A stretch of DNA of 64,000 bases, taken from contig JAIPDI010000021.1 of assembly GCA_021737785.1 (NCBI GenBank), forward strand, positions 23,154-87,153, in the 5' to 3' direction. A program made the position numbers and the translations under genes. This document shows positions 53,631-63,537 of this stretch, piece after piece. Source of the stretch: Deltaproteobacteria bacterium. GTDB taxonomy: Bacteria; Desulfobacterota; DSM-4660; Desulfatiglandales; Desulfatiglandaceae. Each line of letters starts with the position of its first letter. Within the stretch, counting starts at the first letter, position 1. The notes under the pieces are model-generated. The model was not told the origin of the DNA and did not search any database. It saw only the letters and a program-made list of their open reading frames with translations.

Positions 53631-56600
53631 ATGCCCCAAGTTTTCGACAATATCGAGCAAGCCCTCCTTCCGGCGCTTCAAGGCGCCTTGCGCCTCTCTG
53701 ACAGGGCTGATTTCTGCGTCGGCTATTTCAATCTCCGTGGCTGGAAGGAACTGGATAGACATATCGCGCAGTGGTCGGAGACGGATGGCGCATGCAGGCT
53801 ACTGGTGGGGATGCAGAAGCCGCCACAGGATCAACTCCGTGAAGTCCTGAGCCGCATGTCCCGGGACCAGGGTATGGACAATCAATCCGCCATCCGGCTC
53901 AAGAAGCAGCTCGCCGAGGAATTTCGCCGTCAGTTGACCTTTGGCGCCCCCAACAATGAAGACGAAGCCGGGTTGCGCCGTTTGGCCAAAAGGCTCAAAG
54001 AAAAGAGGGTTATCGCCAAGCTCTTCTTGCGACATCCCCTTCACGCCAAGCTGTACCTCCTGTTTCGGTCCGACCCCCCAAGCTGTACCTCCTGTTTCGG
54101 TCCGACCCCATCAATCCCATTGTCGGCTATCTCGGGAGCAGCAACCTCACCATGGCGGGCCTGGCAGGCCAGGGTGAGTTGAATGTGGACGTTCTGGATC
54201 ACGATGCCACCCAAAAACTTGCCCGGTGGTTTGACCATCGATGGAACGACCGTTTCTGCATTGATATTTCAAAGGAACTCGTCCAGATCATCGAAGAGAG
54301 CTGGGCCCGGGAAGAGCTGGTCCCCCCGTACCATATTTACATCAAAATGGCCTATCACCTGGCTGAAGAGGCGCGTGCCGGCCTGTCCGAGTTTTGCATC
54401 CCCCGCGAGTTCCAGGAACACCTCCTGGAGTTTCAGGAGGCGGCCGTCAGGATTGCCGCGCATCACGTCAACAAGAGACATGGCGTTCTTATCGGCGACG
54501 TGGTGGGCCTGGGGAAGACATTGATGGCAACCGCCCTGGCCCGCATCTTCGAAGATGATTACGGCATGCGCCCCTTGATTATCTGCCCCAAAAACCTCGT
54601 GCCCATGTGGGAGGATTATCGCCAGCAATACGGTCTCAGGGGAAAGGTCCTCTCCATCAGCCGGGCGATCAGGGATCTCCCCGATGAGCGACGCTACCAG
54701 CTGGTGGTGATCGACGAGAGCCACAACCTGCGAAACCGGGAAGGCCTCGCCTACCGTGCTGTACAGGAATATATCAAGGAAAATGACAGCCGGGTCGTCT
54801 TGCTGACCGCGACGCCTTACAACAAAACTTATCTGGACTTGTCGAACCAGTTGCGCCTGTTCGTGGAAGAGGATTTGGATATCGGCATCCGCCCTGAACA
54901 GTACCTGCGCGGCATGTCCGAGACCGAATTCTTACGGAGACACCAGTGCTCGCCAAGGACCCTGGCCGCCTTTGAAAACAGCGAACACCGCGATGACTGG
55001 CGCGATCTCATGAGGCTCTATCTGATTCGCCGCACCCGTTCCTTTATCCAGGAAAACTATGCCAAAACAAATGACAGCGACCAGCGCCGGTATCTGGAGT
55101 TCCCTGACGGTCGGCGTTCCTATTTCCCCACGCGTACGCCCCGCACGATCCGGTTTCAGGTAGATGATGCAAATCCGGAGGATCAATATGCCCGGCTCTA
55201 CTCAGACCAGGTTGTGGATGCCATCAATGATCTGGCACTTCCCCGTTATGGACTGGGCAACTACATTGCCCCAAACCTGGACAACCCGCCTACACCGGCA
55301 GAACAGCGCCAGCTTCAGGACCTTTCTCGCGCCGGAAAACGCCTCATGGGCTTCTGTCGCACCAATCTCTTTAAACGCCTGGAAAGCTCGGGCATGGCCT
55401 TCATCCAGTCCGTGGAACGGCATGTCTTGCGCAATTTTATCTTCCTTCATGCCATTGAGAACAATTTGTCTTTGCCAATCGGTTCTCAGGATGCGGAAAT
55501 GCTGGATACGCGCTTTTCCGATGAGGACAGGGACGAGGCAACCGAAGACCTTTTTGAGGATGAAGACAGCAGCAATGAGAGGGCCGGTCAAAATGAATCC
55601 CTTCGTACCGAGGCCGACTTTCGTCAACGGGCCGCAGAAATCTATGGGCTGTATGAGCGGAAATACACGCGCCGGTTCAAATGGCTGCGGCCGAACCTTT
55701 TTATAAAGGCCTTGTCCAGAGATCTCCACGCCGACGCCCGAAAACTGGTGGGCATCCTGGAGATTAACGGCGATTGGAATCCGGGCCGCGACGCTAAGCT
55801 GGCCGCACTCGTGGAGCTGTTGACCGAAAAGCATCCCTCGGACAAGGTCCTTGTGTTTACCCAGTTCGCTGACACGGTTCACTACCTGGAAACCCAGTTG
55901 CGCGGTATCAAGAGGCTTTCCGGCGTATGCGGCGACACCCCCAATCCAACGGCCCTGGCCTGGCGTTTCAGCCCTGTCAGCAACAAAAAACAGGACCGCA
56001 TCCGGTCTGATGAAGAACTCCGCGTCTTGGTCGCTACTGACATCCTTTCGGAAGGACAAAACCTGCAGGATTGCGCGGTTGTGGTGAACTACGATCTCCC
56101 CTGGGCCATCATCCGCCTGATCCAGCGGGCCGGCCGTGTGGACCGGATCGGCCAGAGCGCCGAGGAAATCCTCTGCTACTCGTTTTTCACTGCCGAGGGC
56201 GTGGAGCGGATCATCCGGCTTCGCAGCCGTGTTCGAAACCGGTTGCGCGAAAACCAAGAAGTGGTGGGGAGCGATGAGGCATTCTTTGAAGATCAGAGCG
56301 ACGAGCAGGTGGTCCGGGATTTGTTTACAGAGAGATCCGGCATCCTGGATGGCGACGATGACGCCGATGTGGACCTGGCGTCGCAGGCCTATCAGATCTG
56401 GAAGAACTCAGTGGATCAGGATCCCCATCTAAGACGTCGGATCGAGGCCCTTCCCGACGTGGTCTATGCCACCCGAGGCCATGTTGCGCTGCCCGACAGG
56501 CCTGAAGGGGTCCTGGTTTACATGCGCACGGCCGAGGGCAACGACGCCCTGGCCTATGTGGACCCCACAGGGAAAAGCATTACCGAATCCCAGATTGAGA

Positions 56601-57046
56601 TCCTCCGCGCCGCTGCCTGCGAGCCCACAACGCCCGCCCTCCCGAGGCATGACAGACACCACGAACTGGTCCGGGCCGGGGTCGAGCACATTGTCCGCGA
56701 AGAAAAGCGGATCGGCGGCCAGCTTGGAAGCCCTCGGGGTGCCCGGTTCCGAACCTATGAGCGGCTGAAGCATTTCATCCAGGAATGGGAGGGCACCCTC
56801 TTTGAATCTACTTTTGCCGAACTCAACAAAAGCCTTGATGAAATCTACCGTTACCCCCTGCGGCCCGTGGCGATCGACACCTTAAACCGCCAGCTCAAGG
56901 CCGGCATCAACGACCAACAGCTTGCCGATCTGGTGCTCCTCCTTCGCGCGGAGGGCCGGCTCTGCATCATCCATGAAGACGAAGAAGAGGACGGCGAGCC
57001 GCGCATTATCTGCTCCATGGGGCTGATCGGGAAAAACAAACCATAG
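53631..57046 (+). pseudogene. PLD-SNF2 helicase, frameshifted by a 32-bp tandem duplication
   Basis: Residues 1-175 (53631-54109) are a phospholipase-D-like nuclease domain (HPLHAKLYLLFRSD, then GSSNLTMAG after the break). A SNF2-type motor follows: Walker A GDVVGLGKTLMATA, Walker B VVIDESHNL, LLTATPYNKT, and motifs V/VI ATDILSEGQNLQDC and QRAGRVDRIGQ. The two reading frames are joined exactly if one copy of the 32-bp duplication at 54046-54109 is removed, giving 1127 residues. As it stands, translation yields a truncated PLD domain; the motor frame has an internal start at 54152. Such helicases accompany methylases in restriction-like systems; the methylase lies 0.6 kb downstream. Confidence 0.85.
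54046..54109 (+). repeat. perfect 32-bp tandem duplication inside the helicase
   Basis: The unit runs from CCAAGCTGTACC to GGTCCGACCCC and occurs twice in direct succession (54046-54077 and 54078-54109), with no mismatch. Since 32 is not a multiple of 3 it shifts the frame. Confidence 0.97.
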
Positions 57047-57118
57047 CCGAATGCCTTAGGGCATGGTAACATACCCAAGAGAGACAATAGAAAGGGATTC
57101 AAAACAGGGGGTTCTGTT

Positions 57119-57322
57119 ATGAAAACGCAAACAAAGAGGATTCAGACGCCTCTTGAAATACTGGAGGCTATACGAGATTTGACTGAGCAGGAAAAAGAAA
57201 CCCTTGCGATCCTTGCGGACAAGGAGCTTTCCGATGAGCTTTTGAAAAGAAGGAAGGATGTCATGTTGGAGATGCAAAGAGGCGAGTTAATAAGAGAAGA
57301 GGACCTTTTTAGGGACAGCTAA
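57119..57322 (+). CDS. small antitoxin-like protein
   Basis: 67 residues, charged and helical (LEILEAIRDLTEQEKETLAILADKELSDELLKRRKDVML). It is in the position and size of a RelB-like or prevent-host-death antitoxin; 3 bp after its stop begins a RelE-type toxin. No DNA-binding motif is obvious, so the assignment rests mostly on context. GGGG precedes the ATG. Confidence 0.6.
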   Translation: MKTQTKRIQTPLEILEAIRDLTEQEKETLAILADKELSDELLKRRKDVMLEMQRGELIREEDLFRDS

Positions 57323-57325
57323 AAA

Positions 57326-57613
57326 ATGTTTGAGATCAAGAGCATCAAAGCCGTGAAGAACGACCTGAAAAGGCTCCCTCACGGCCTTTTAGATGATCTT
57401 AAGACGATCCATTTCAAAAACATTCGAGAAAATCCATTTCAAGCCCATGAACTCGGTTATGTGTTCAAGGGCCTCAGATCCTATCATCTGACCCACAAGG
57501 GCAAATCCTACAGAATCGTATACGAAGTCTTCGAGGAAGATGGGTTGATTGTCATCAACATGATTGGATCTCGCGAGTCTTTCTATGAAAAGTTGAAAAG
57601 GAGAGTCCTGTAA
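57326..57613 (+). CDS. RelE/ParE-superfamily toxin
   Basis: 95 residues with the RelE fold pattern: FEIKSIKAVKNDLKRLP at the start, ENPFQAHELGYVFKGLRSYHLTHKGKSYRIVYEVFEEDGLIVINMIGSRESFYEKLKRR at the end. RelE toxins cleave mRNA in the ribosome and ParE toxins poison gyrase; which class is not clear. Together with the small protein upstream it forms a type II pair sitting between the helicase and the methylase, with 4 bp to the methylase start. Confidence 0.8.
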   Translation: MFEIKSIKAVKNDLKRLPHGLLDDLKTIHFKNIRENPFQAHELGYVFKGLRSYHLTHKGKSYRIVYEVFEEDGLIVINMIGSRESFYEKLKRRVL

Positions 57614-57617
57614 GGCA

Positions 57618-60600
57618 ATGCATCTTGACTTTGAACGCATCCGGCAATTGCTCAAGGCATTTGATTTCCGTACCATGTTCGTTGATGAATTAGGCTGGGA
57701 CCGGCACGACGCCCACCTCGACATGGCCATCGACGGCCGGATGATCCGTTTGGAGGCCCTGGCCCAAAAACGCGGCATGGTCTCCTACCTCTGCCCCACG
57801 CTGCCCGGCGAAACCCTGCCCGATTATGCCACCCGACGCAAAATTGAAAGTCAGGCCGCCAAAACCGCCCACGAGCATCTTATCATCTTTGTGGATCCGG
57901 ATCAGACCACCCAGGTCTGGCAGTGGGTCAGACGGGAGCCGGGCAAGCCGACCGCCTGCCGGGAGCACACCTTGCACAAGACCCAGCCCGGCGACGCCCT
58001 TATCCAGAAACTTCAGGCCATTGCCTTTTCCCTGGAAGAGGAAGAAACCCTCACCCTGAGCGATGTTACCCGGCGGGCCAAGGCCGGATTTGACGTGGAG
58101 CGGGTCACCAAGCGCTTTTATGACCGGTTCAAAAAAGAGCATGGGGCCTTTCTCAAGTTTGTTGCCGGCATTACCGAGAAAACAGATCTTGAATGGTATG
58201 CCTCGGTCATGCTCAACCGCCTCATGTTCGTCTATTTTATCCAGCGCAAAGGGTTTCTGGACGGCGAGACAGACTACCTTCGCAGTCGCCTTAGGCAGAT
58301 GCAGAAAGAATACGGCCAGGACCGATTCTACTCTTTTTATCGCTACTTCCTCTTACGTTTGTTCCACGAAGGGCTCGGCGGAAAGACGCGCACGCCTGAG
58401 CTTGAAAAGCTCCTCGGTAAGATCCCCTATTTTGACGGCGGCTTTTTTGAAAGGCACCCGGTGGAGCAGCGCTACCCCGACATCCAGATACCGGATGAGG
58501 CCTTTGAAAAAATCTTCGACTACTTTGATCAGTACCAGTGGCACCTGGACGAACGGCCTCTCAGGGCCGACAATGAGATCAACCCCGACGTGCTCGGCTA
58601 CATCTTTGAAAAATACATCAATCAGAAACAGATGGGAGCCTATTACACCAAGGAGGACATCACCGAATACATCAGCAAGAACACCGTGATCCCCTTCCTG
58701 TTTGACGCGGCCCGCTCCAGGTGCAGGGTCGCCTTTGAGAATCCCGGCGGCCTTACGGTCTGGGGGCTTCTTGCCACCAATCCGGATCGCTACCTGTACA
58801 AGGCGGTCGAACACGGCGTTATCAGAGAAGACGGAAGCATCCTGCCGGAATCCGACCTCCCCGATTTTGTCCAGACCGGCATGCACGACCCCAAGGCCCG
58901 CATGTTTGACAAGCGATACAACCTTCAGCAGGCCCCTGCCCATGACCCGGTCCGGCTGGTGACCGAGACCTGGCGGGAATATGTGTACCGTAGAAACCGG
59001 TGTCTTGAGATCCGAAAAAAGCTGCAACAGGGCGAAGTGAAAGACATTAACGATCTGATCACCTTCAATTTAGATATTCGCCAGTTCGCCCAGGACGTGA
59101 TCGAAAGTTGCGAAGGGCCGGACCTGCTGCGGGCCTTCTGGCAAACCATCAACGGCCATGTTCCTGACAAATCAAATGAAAAGTATCAAAACGGCATCAC
59201 CATCCTTGACCCCACCTGCGGTTCCGGGGCCTTTCTCTTTGCAGCCCTCAATATCCTGGAACCCCTGTACGAGGCCTGTCTGGACCGGATGGCCGCCTTT
59301 GTGGAAGACCTGGACCGCTCCAGCCAGAAACACAGACCGGAGAAGTTCTCCGACTTTCGCAAGGTCCTAAAACAGGTGGAGGCCCATCCCAACCGGCGCT
59401 ACTACATCTTCAAAAACATCATCCTCTATAACCTCTTCGGCGTGGACATCATGGAAGAGGCCGTGGAGATCTGCAAGCTGCGCCTCTTCCTCAAGCTGGT
59501 GGCCCAGATCGAACCCGATCCTGGCGCAGACAACCTCGGCATCGAACCCCTGCCGGACATCGATTTCAACATCCGGGCTGGAAACACCCTGGTGGGTTAT
59601 GCCACTGCAGATGACGTGCGGACGGTTTTCAAGGAGAAACCCGTCGGTAAGCAGGCGCAGGCAAGACTGCAATTCGGCGATGTGCTCAGCGAGTATGAAC
59701 GGTTTGAAGAGAAAGTTGAATTGGCGGACCGCGCCTTCAAGCACTTCCGCCGAATGCAGACCGACCCGGATATGAACCCAAAGGATTTCGCCGACGCAAA
59801 ACAGACCCTGCGCGACCGCCTCAAACTCCTGAATGATGAACTCAACCGCCACCTGGCTGGTGAATACGGAATAAATGCCAAGAAAGCCGAATATGCCAAT
59901 TGGCTGAAGTCCCACCAACCCTTCCACTGGTTCGTGGAGTTTTACGGCATCATGAAGAATGGGGGATTCGACGTCATTATTGGGAATCCTCCCTATGTTC
60001 AGATATCAAAAACTCAAGGACGTTATGGTATTAGTGGATACATCACGACAGGCTGTCGCAACCTATATGCATTAATCGGTGAGCGTTGCGGAATCTTGGG
60101 TTTGAACGGAAGCCGACTTGGACTTATTGTGCCAATTGGCTCGGCAAGCTTATCAGAGACGGAGACTTGGCGTGGTTTCCTGTCGGAGACATTTGATTCC
60201 GTACACACAGCTCATTACGCGATAAGACCGGCCAAGCTATTCAACGGTGTCGAGCAACGACTTACAATTTACCTGGCACAAAAAGGGAACAGGAAGAAAA
60301 TTCCTATGATAAGCTCAAAGTATCACCAGTGGTATGTACAAGAACGCTCTAATCTATTTGCGCTTCTGCAATATGGTCACGCTCCCAAGCCGCACAGCAG
60401 CAATATAATCCTTAAAGGCGGAAGTGAATTAGGGACAACAATTTTGGAGAAGGTGAATAAACACAGTCAGGAGCCATTTGGAAAAACATTCAAATACGGC
60501 GTTGGGCATAGACTATTCTTTCACAGAACACCTGGTTACTGGGTGCGTATATTGGATTTCTTACCATATTTTCGATCCCCAGCCGGTGACCGATCAATTC

Positions 60601-61013
60601 ATCACATTCGTGAGTTGACATGTGTTGACGGCACGGCAGCCGGTGTTCTAGGGGCTACAATTAGTAGTTCCACATATTTCTTCTGGCTTTTCGCGTCGGG
60701 AAACTGCCGCAACCTCACTTTGGATGATGTTCGTCTTTTTCCTGCCGGTTGCTTTTCATCCCCAAACAGTCAAGCGTTAGTGCGTTTGTTCAGCGCGCTT
60801 ATGGAGGACTTTCAGCGTAACTCGTTTTTAAATCATAGAGGTGATAGCGAGTTTCAAGAGTTTGACTAGGAACTGTCCAAACCCATCATAGATCGAATCG
60901 ACCAGGTCCTTGCCAAGCATTATGGCTTTACCGACGAAGAACTGGATTTCATCATAAACTATGACATCAAGTACCGGATGGGCCGTGGGACGGATGGCGG
61001 GGGAGAGGAATGA
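57618..61013 (+). pseudogene. Eco57I-class adenine methylase of a restriction-like system, interrupted by amber codon
   Basis: Full-length frame of 1131 residues with an in-frame TAG at codon 1084 (60867-60869); the 47 codons after it (SKPIIDRIDQVLAKHYGFTDEELDFIINYDIKYRMG) are typical for the C-terminus of this methylase family. Motif I DPTCGSGAFLFAAL lies near residue 530 and the catalytic NPPY near 789, so it should make N6-methyladenine. The target-recognition region (about 60000-60860) is visibly more AT-rich than the rest, suggesting exchange of the specificity domain. The amber mutation removes only the tail, so the enzyme may remain active. It is 4 bp behind the toxin gene. Confidence 0.85.
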
Positions 61014-61200
61014 GGGGACTGCCTCGAACGGTGAGAGAGTGCCTGGACAAAGCGCGCGATTCTGCCTTACTTGCCGTTCGAAATTTATAACAAGCCAGCT
61101 GTCAGATTTAAGTCGGGTGGATATATCACTCTGATGATCATCGCTTGGACATCAACTAACCACAAATAAAGATGTTTATCTTTTTGCCCTGCAAAATGGT

Positions 61201-61344
61201 ATGCTTGCAAGCCATGCAAGGAATGCTTTGGTGTTACTGAGTAAGGACAAAAAATTGCCGAAACAGTCTTTGCATATTTCCTATGATGCATGGAAGAGAC
61301 CGGAAATAGAGAAGATTTCTCATTTTGGGGAGGAGCTTTCATGA
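61201..61344 (+). CDS. small ORF coupled to radical SAM gene
   Basis: 47 residues from ATG 61201 (MLASHARNALVLLSKDKKLP...). The open frame extends upstream to about 61138 (TTNKDVYLFALQNG) without a start codon, so it may be the end of a truncated gene. Its TGA overlaps the next ATG (ATGA at 61341-61344). I do not recognise it. The DNA between 61014 and 61137 shows nothing clear. Confidence 0.35.
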   Translation: MLASHARNALVLLSKDKKLPKQSLHISYDAWKRPEIEKISHFGEELS

Positions 61345-62078
61345 ATGTTGTATATGAACCCAAAGGGAGAGCACGAGAATATTCGGACTTAGCATGCAAT
61401 CTCTATCTCGGGTGTACGCATGGCTGTCGCTATTGCTATGCACCTGCTACCATGCGGACAACCGGTGAAAAGTGGCATGCAAAGGCTGAACCACGAAAGG
61501 ATGTTTTGAGACGCCTCGAAAAGGATGCTCAGCGGTTGCAGGGTGATCAGCGCGCCATTCTTTTTTGTTTTTTGTGCGATCCTTACCAGCCGCTTGAGCG
61601 AACCGAGCGATTGACGCGACAGTCCCTTGAAATTATCGCTAAACACCGTTTGAACAATCAGATTCTGACCAAAGGATGCGCCGATCTGATCTTGGAGGAC
61701 ATGGCGCTAATGAAGACTGCCCGTACACAATTAGGCATTACTCTTTGTTTTTCGGATGATGCTACACGCAAGGATTGGGAGCCGAGTTCTTCGACTGTAG
61801 ACGACCGGCTGAGTGTTTTGAAAAGCGCTCATGAAGTAGTGGTTTTTACTTGGGTTAGTCTTGAGCCGGTTATCAATCCCGATCAGGCGCTAGCGGTAAT
61901 CCGCATGGCGCATCCCTATGTGAACTTCTGGAAGGTGGGGAAACTGAACCACATGAAAGAATATGAGCGGACTGTGGACTGGGGTAAATTTGTTTTTGAT
62001 GCGGAAAGGCTTTTAACAAGACTTGGCGCAAAATACTATATCAAGAACGACTTGAGTTCTTATGCGATGAAACAGTAA
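61341..62078 (+). CDS. SPL-family radical SAM protein
   Basis: 245 residues. The radical SAM motif CTHGCRYCYA lies near residue 25; the overall pattern (CNLYLGCTHGCRYCYAPATMR; GVTLCFSDDATRKDWEP-like; SLEPVINPDQALAVIRMAHPYVNFWKVGKLNH) is that of spore-photoproduct-lyase-like proteins frequent in mobile and defence DNA. A function in DNA repair is possible but not shown. ATG 61341 follows GGGGAGGAG. It lies between the methylase end and a duplicate piece of that end. Confidence 0.85.
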   Translation: MNVVYEPKGRAREYSDLACNLYLGCTHGCRYCYAPATMRTTGEKWHAKAEPRKDVLRRLEKDAQRLQGDQRAILFCFLCDPYQPLERTERLTRQSLEIIAKHRLNNQILTKGCADLILEDMALMKTARTQLGITLCFSDDATRKDWEPSSSTVDDRLSVLKSAHEVVVFTWVSLEPVINPDQALAVIRMAHPYVNFWKVGKLNHMKEYERTVDWGKFVFDAERLLTRLGAKYYIKNDLSSYAMKQ

Positions 62079-62091
62079 CGCCTTAAAAGCA

Positions 62092-62150
62092 GTACGGATT
62101 TACCGACGAGGAACTGGATTTCATCATCAACTATGACATGAATTACCTTA
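62092..62150 (+). pseudogene. second copy of methylase C-terminal end
   Basis: YGFTDEELDFIINYDMNYLMG is encoded here and closely matches the last residues of the Eco57I-class methylase at 60921-60980. It begins just after the radical SAM stop. Sequence from here to 62326 holds no gene; it looks like gene debris. Confidence 0.8.
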
Positions 62151-62326
62151 TGGGCAGGGAGGCGGCCAATTGCTTCAAGATGGGATATGGCCGTTATGCG
62201 CTTAAAAGAATGCCCTCAAGTTCAAGATCGTTCCCCGAAAGCATCTGGGCGTGTTCTCGAGCAGGAAGACCGTGTACAAGGTTGGATTGGTGGAAAGGCC
62301 TGCCCGAATGGCGTATGAGAGGACCT

Positions 62327-62587
62327 ATGAAGTTTGAAATCACAAAACATGCAAGGAAGGAAATGGACCGCAGGGCGATACCCGACGATACTGTGGAGGC
62401 GATTTTGCAGAAACCAGATCAGATCGTTGAAGGATACGGGGACACGAAGGCTTACCAGTCGATCATGGATTTTGGGACAGGGAAGAACTATCTTGTAAGG
62501 GTGATTGTGGACGACAGCGTCGTGCCGGGTAAGGTGATCACAGTGTACAGAACCAGTAGAACAGATAAGTATTGGAGGCAGTTATGA
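62327..62587 (+). CDS. DUF4258 protein (toxin-like)
   Basis: 86 residues. The pattern FEITKHARKEMDRRAIPDDTVEAILQKPDQIVEGYGDTKAYQSIMDFGTGKNYLVRVIV fits DUF4258, a small RelE-like group often paired with DUF2283 in type II-like modules. ATG 62327 has AGAGGACC upstream. Its stop overlaps the next gene by ATGA. Confidence 0.85.
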   Translation: MKFEITKHARKEMDRRAIPDDTVEAILQKPDQIVEGYGDTKAYQSIMDFGTGKNYLVRVIVDDSVVPGKVITVYRTSRTDKYWRQL

Positions 62588-62781
62588 AAATAACCTATGA
62601 CGCTGAGGTAGACGTCCTGCGCATCCTTTTCAGCGATTCGAAGATTGAGGAAAGCGACGAAGAGAGACCAGGCATCATCCTCGATTTCGACAAGGTCGGC
62701 AATATCGTGGGGATGGAGATACTGGACGCGTCCAAGCGGATGGAAAACCCAAGGGCTGTGGAATACGCCGTTGCCGGATGA
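62584..62781 (+). CDS. DUF2283 protein (antitoxin-like)
   Basis: 65 residues. MKITYDAEVDVLRILFSDSKIEESDEERPGIILDFDKVGNIVGMEILDASKRM is a typical DUF2283 protein, which is generally encoded directly after DUF4258. GGAGG lies 5 nt before the ATG. The stop again overlaps the next ATG (ATGA). Confidence 0.88.
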   Translation: MKITYDAEVDVLRILFSDSKIEESDEERPGIILDFDKVGNIVGMEILDASKRMENPRAVEYAVAG

Positions 62782-62903
62782 ACCTTGTTTTCAGCGCCGC
62801 TTTAAAGGCGCGCGAACAGGCCCGGCGCTTTGGCCATGGCATAATCATCATTAACGAAAATGAAAAGATGGTGGAGAAGTTCCCCGAAAAGGACGTTCGA
62901 TGA
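62778..62903 (+). CDS. 41-residue coupled small protein
   Basis: ATG 62778 overlaps the DUF2283 stop (ATGA); TGA at 62901. The product begins MNLVFSAALKAREQARRFGHG and is positively charged at the start, with a GIIIINENEK segment reminiscent of small beta hairpins in antitoxin-type proteins. I do not recognise a family. The coupling suggests it belongs to the module. Confidence 0.5.
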   Translation: MNLVFSAALKAREQARRFGHGIIIINENEKMVEKFPEKDVR

Positions 62904-62915
62904 AGGACAGCCTTC

Positions 62916-63536
62916 ATGGCCATGTACCTCCCGTTACAAGTCATCGATAACAACAGCCCTTCCTTCCCCGTTCAACTGACAGAACGCCTGGGCCGGGACA
63001 CCCCGGTCCGACTCTGGGCCATCGGGAGACTGGATCTGCTCAGTGTCCCCAAAACCGCCCTTTTCTGTTCCAAGACCTGCCCGGGCCATGCCATTCTAAA
63101 GGCCATGGATCAGGCGCAAAAATGGCGGGATGAGGGTAGATGTATTATCAGCGGATTTCATTCGCCCATTGAGAAGGAATGTCTGAACATCTTGTTGCGT
63201 GGGGTTCAGCCGATCATCATCTGTCCTGCCCGAGGCCTTCAAGGGATGAGGGTTCCAAAGGAATGGCGAAGGGGCATTGACACTGGCCGGATTTTGATCC
63301 TCTCGGCCTTTGACCCGTCGCAGCATCGGCTCACTGCTGCACTGTCCGACGAGCGAAACAGATTGGTTGCCGCCCTGGCTGATGAAATCTACTTTGTCCA
63401 TGTCACCCCGCAGGAAGGATCGCGCAACTTGCCGAACAGGTTTCCGGATGGGGAATCCCAAAGATTGGATAGCGGGGTGCATAAACCCTGCGGGACAATC
63501 CATAAAAAGGCAAATACCCTGACAGATCTTCTTTGA
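62916..63536 (+). CDS. DprA/Smf-like Rossmann-fold protein
   Basis: 206 residues. LGRDTPVRLWAIGRLDLLSVPKTALFCSKTCPGHAILKAMDQAQKWRDEGRCIISGFHSPIEKECLNILLRG corresponds to the Rossmann core of the DNA-processing DprA/Smf family, which loads RecA on single-stranded DNA during uptake. It is shorter than DprA (about 360) and lacks the N-terminal SAM-like and C-terminal winged-helix domains, so it is a stand-alone relative as found in defence islands. AAGGACAG precedes ATG 62916. Confidence 0.75.
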   Translation: MAMYLPLQVIDNNSPSFPVQLTERLGRDTPVRLWAIGRLDLLSVPKTALFCSKTCPGHAILKAMDQAQKWRDEGRCIISGFHSPIEKECLNILLRGVQPIIICPARGLQGMRVPKEWRRGIDTGRILILSAFDPSQHRLTAALSDERNRLVAALADEIYFVHVTPQEGSRNLPNRFPDGESQRLDSGVHKPCGTIHKKANTLTDLL

Positions 63537-63537
63537 A

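Noticed and set aside
60867..60869. Pyrrolysine read-through of the in-frame TAG
   Set aside because: TAG ends ordinary genes in this window (ferredoxin, rodZ-like gene), no pyl genes are present, and the residue is not at a functional site.
53631..61013. Assignment as a DISARM or BREX system
   Set aside because: Only helicase and methylase parts are present; drmA/drmB or pglZ/brxC-type genes are missing, so a named system is not supported.
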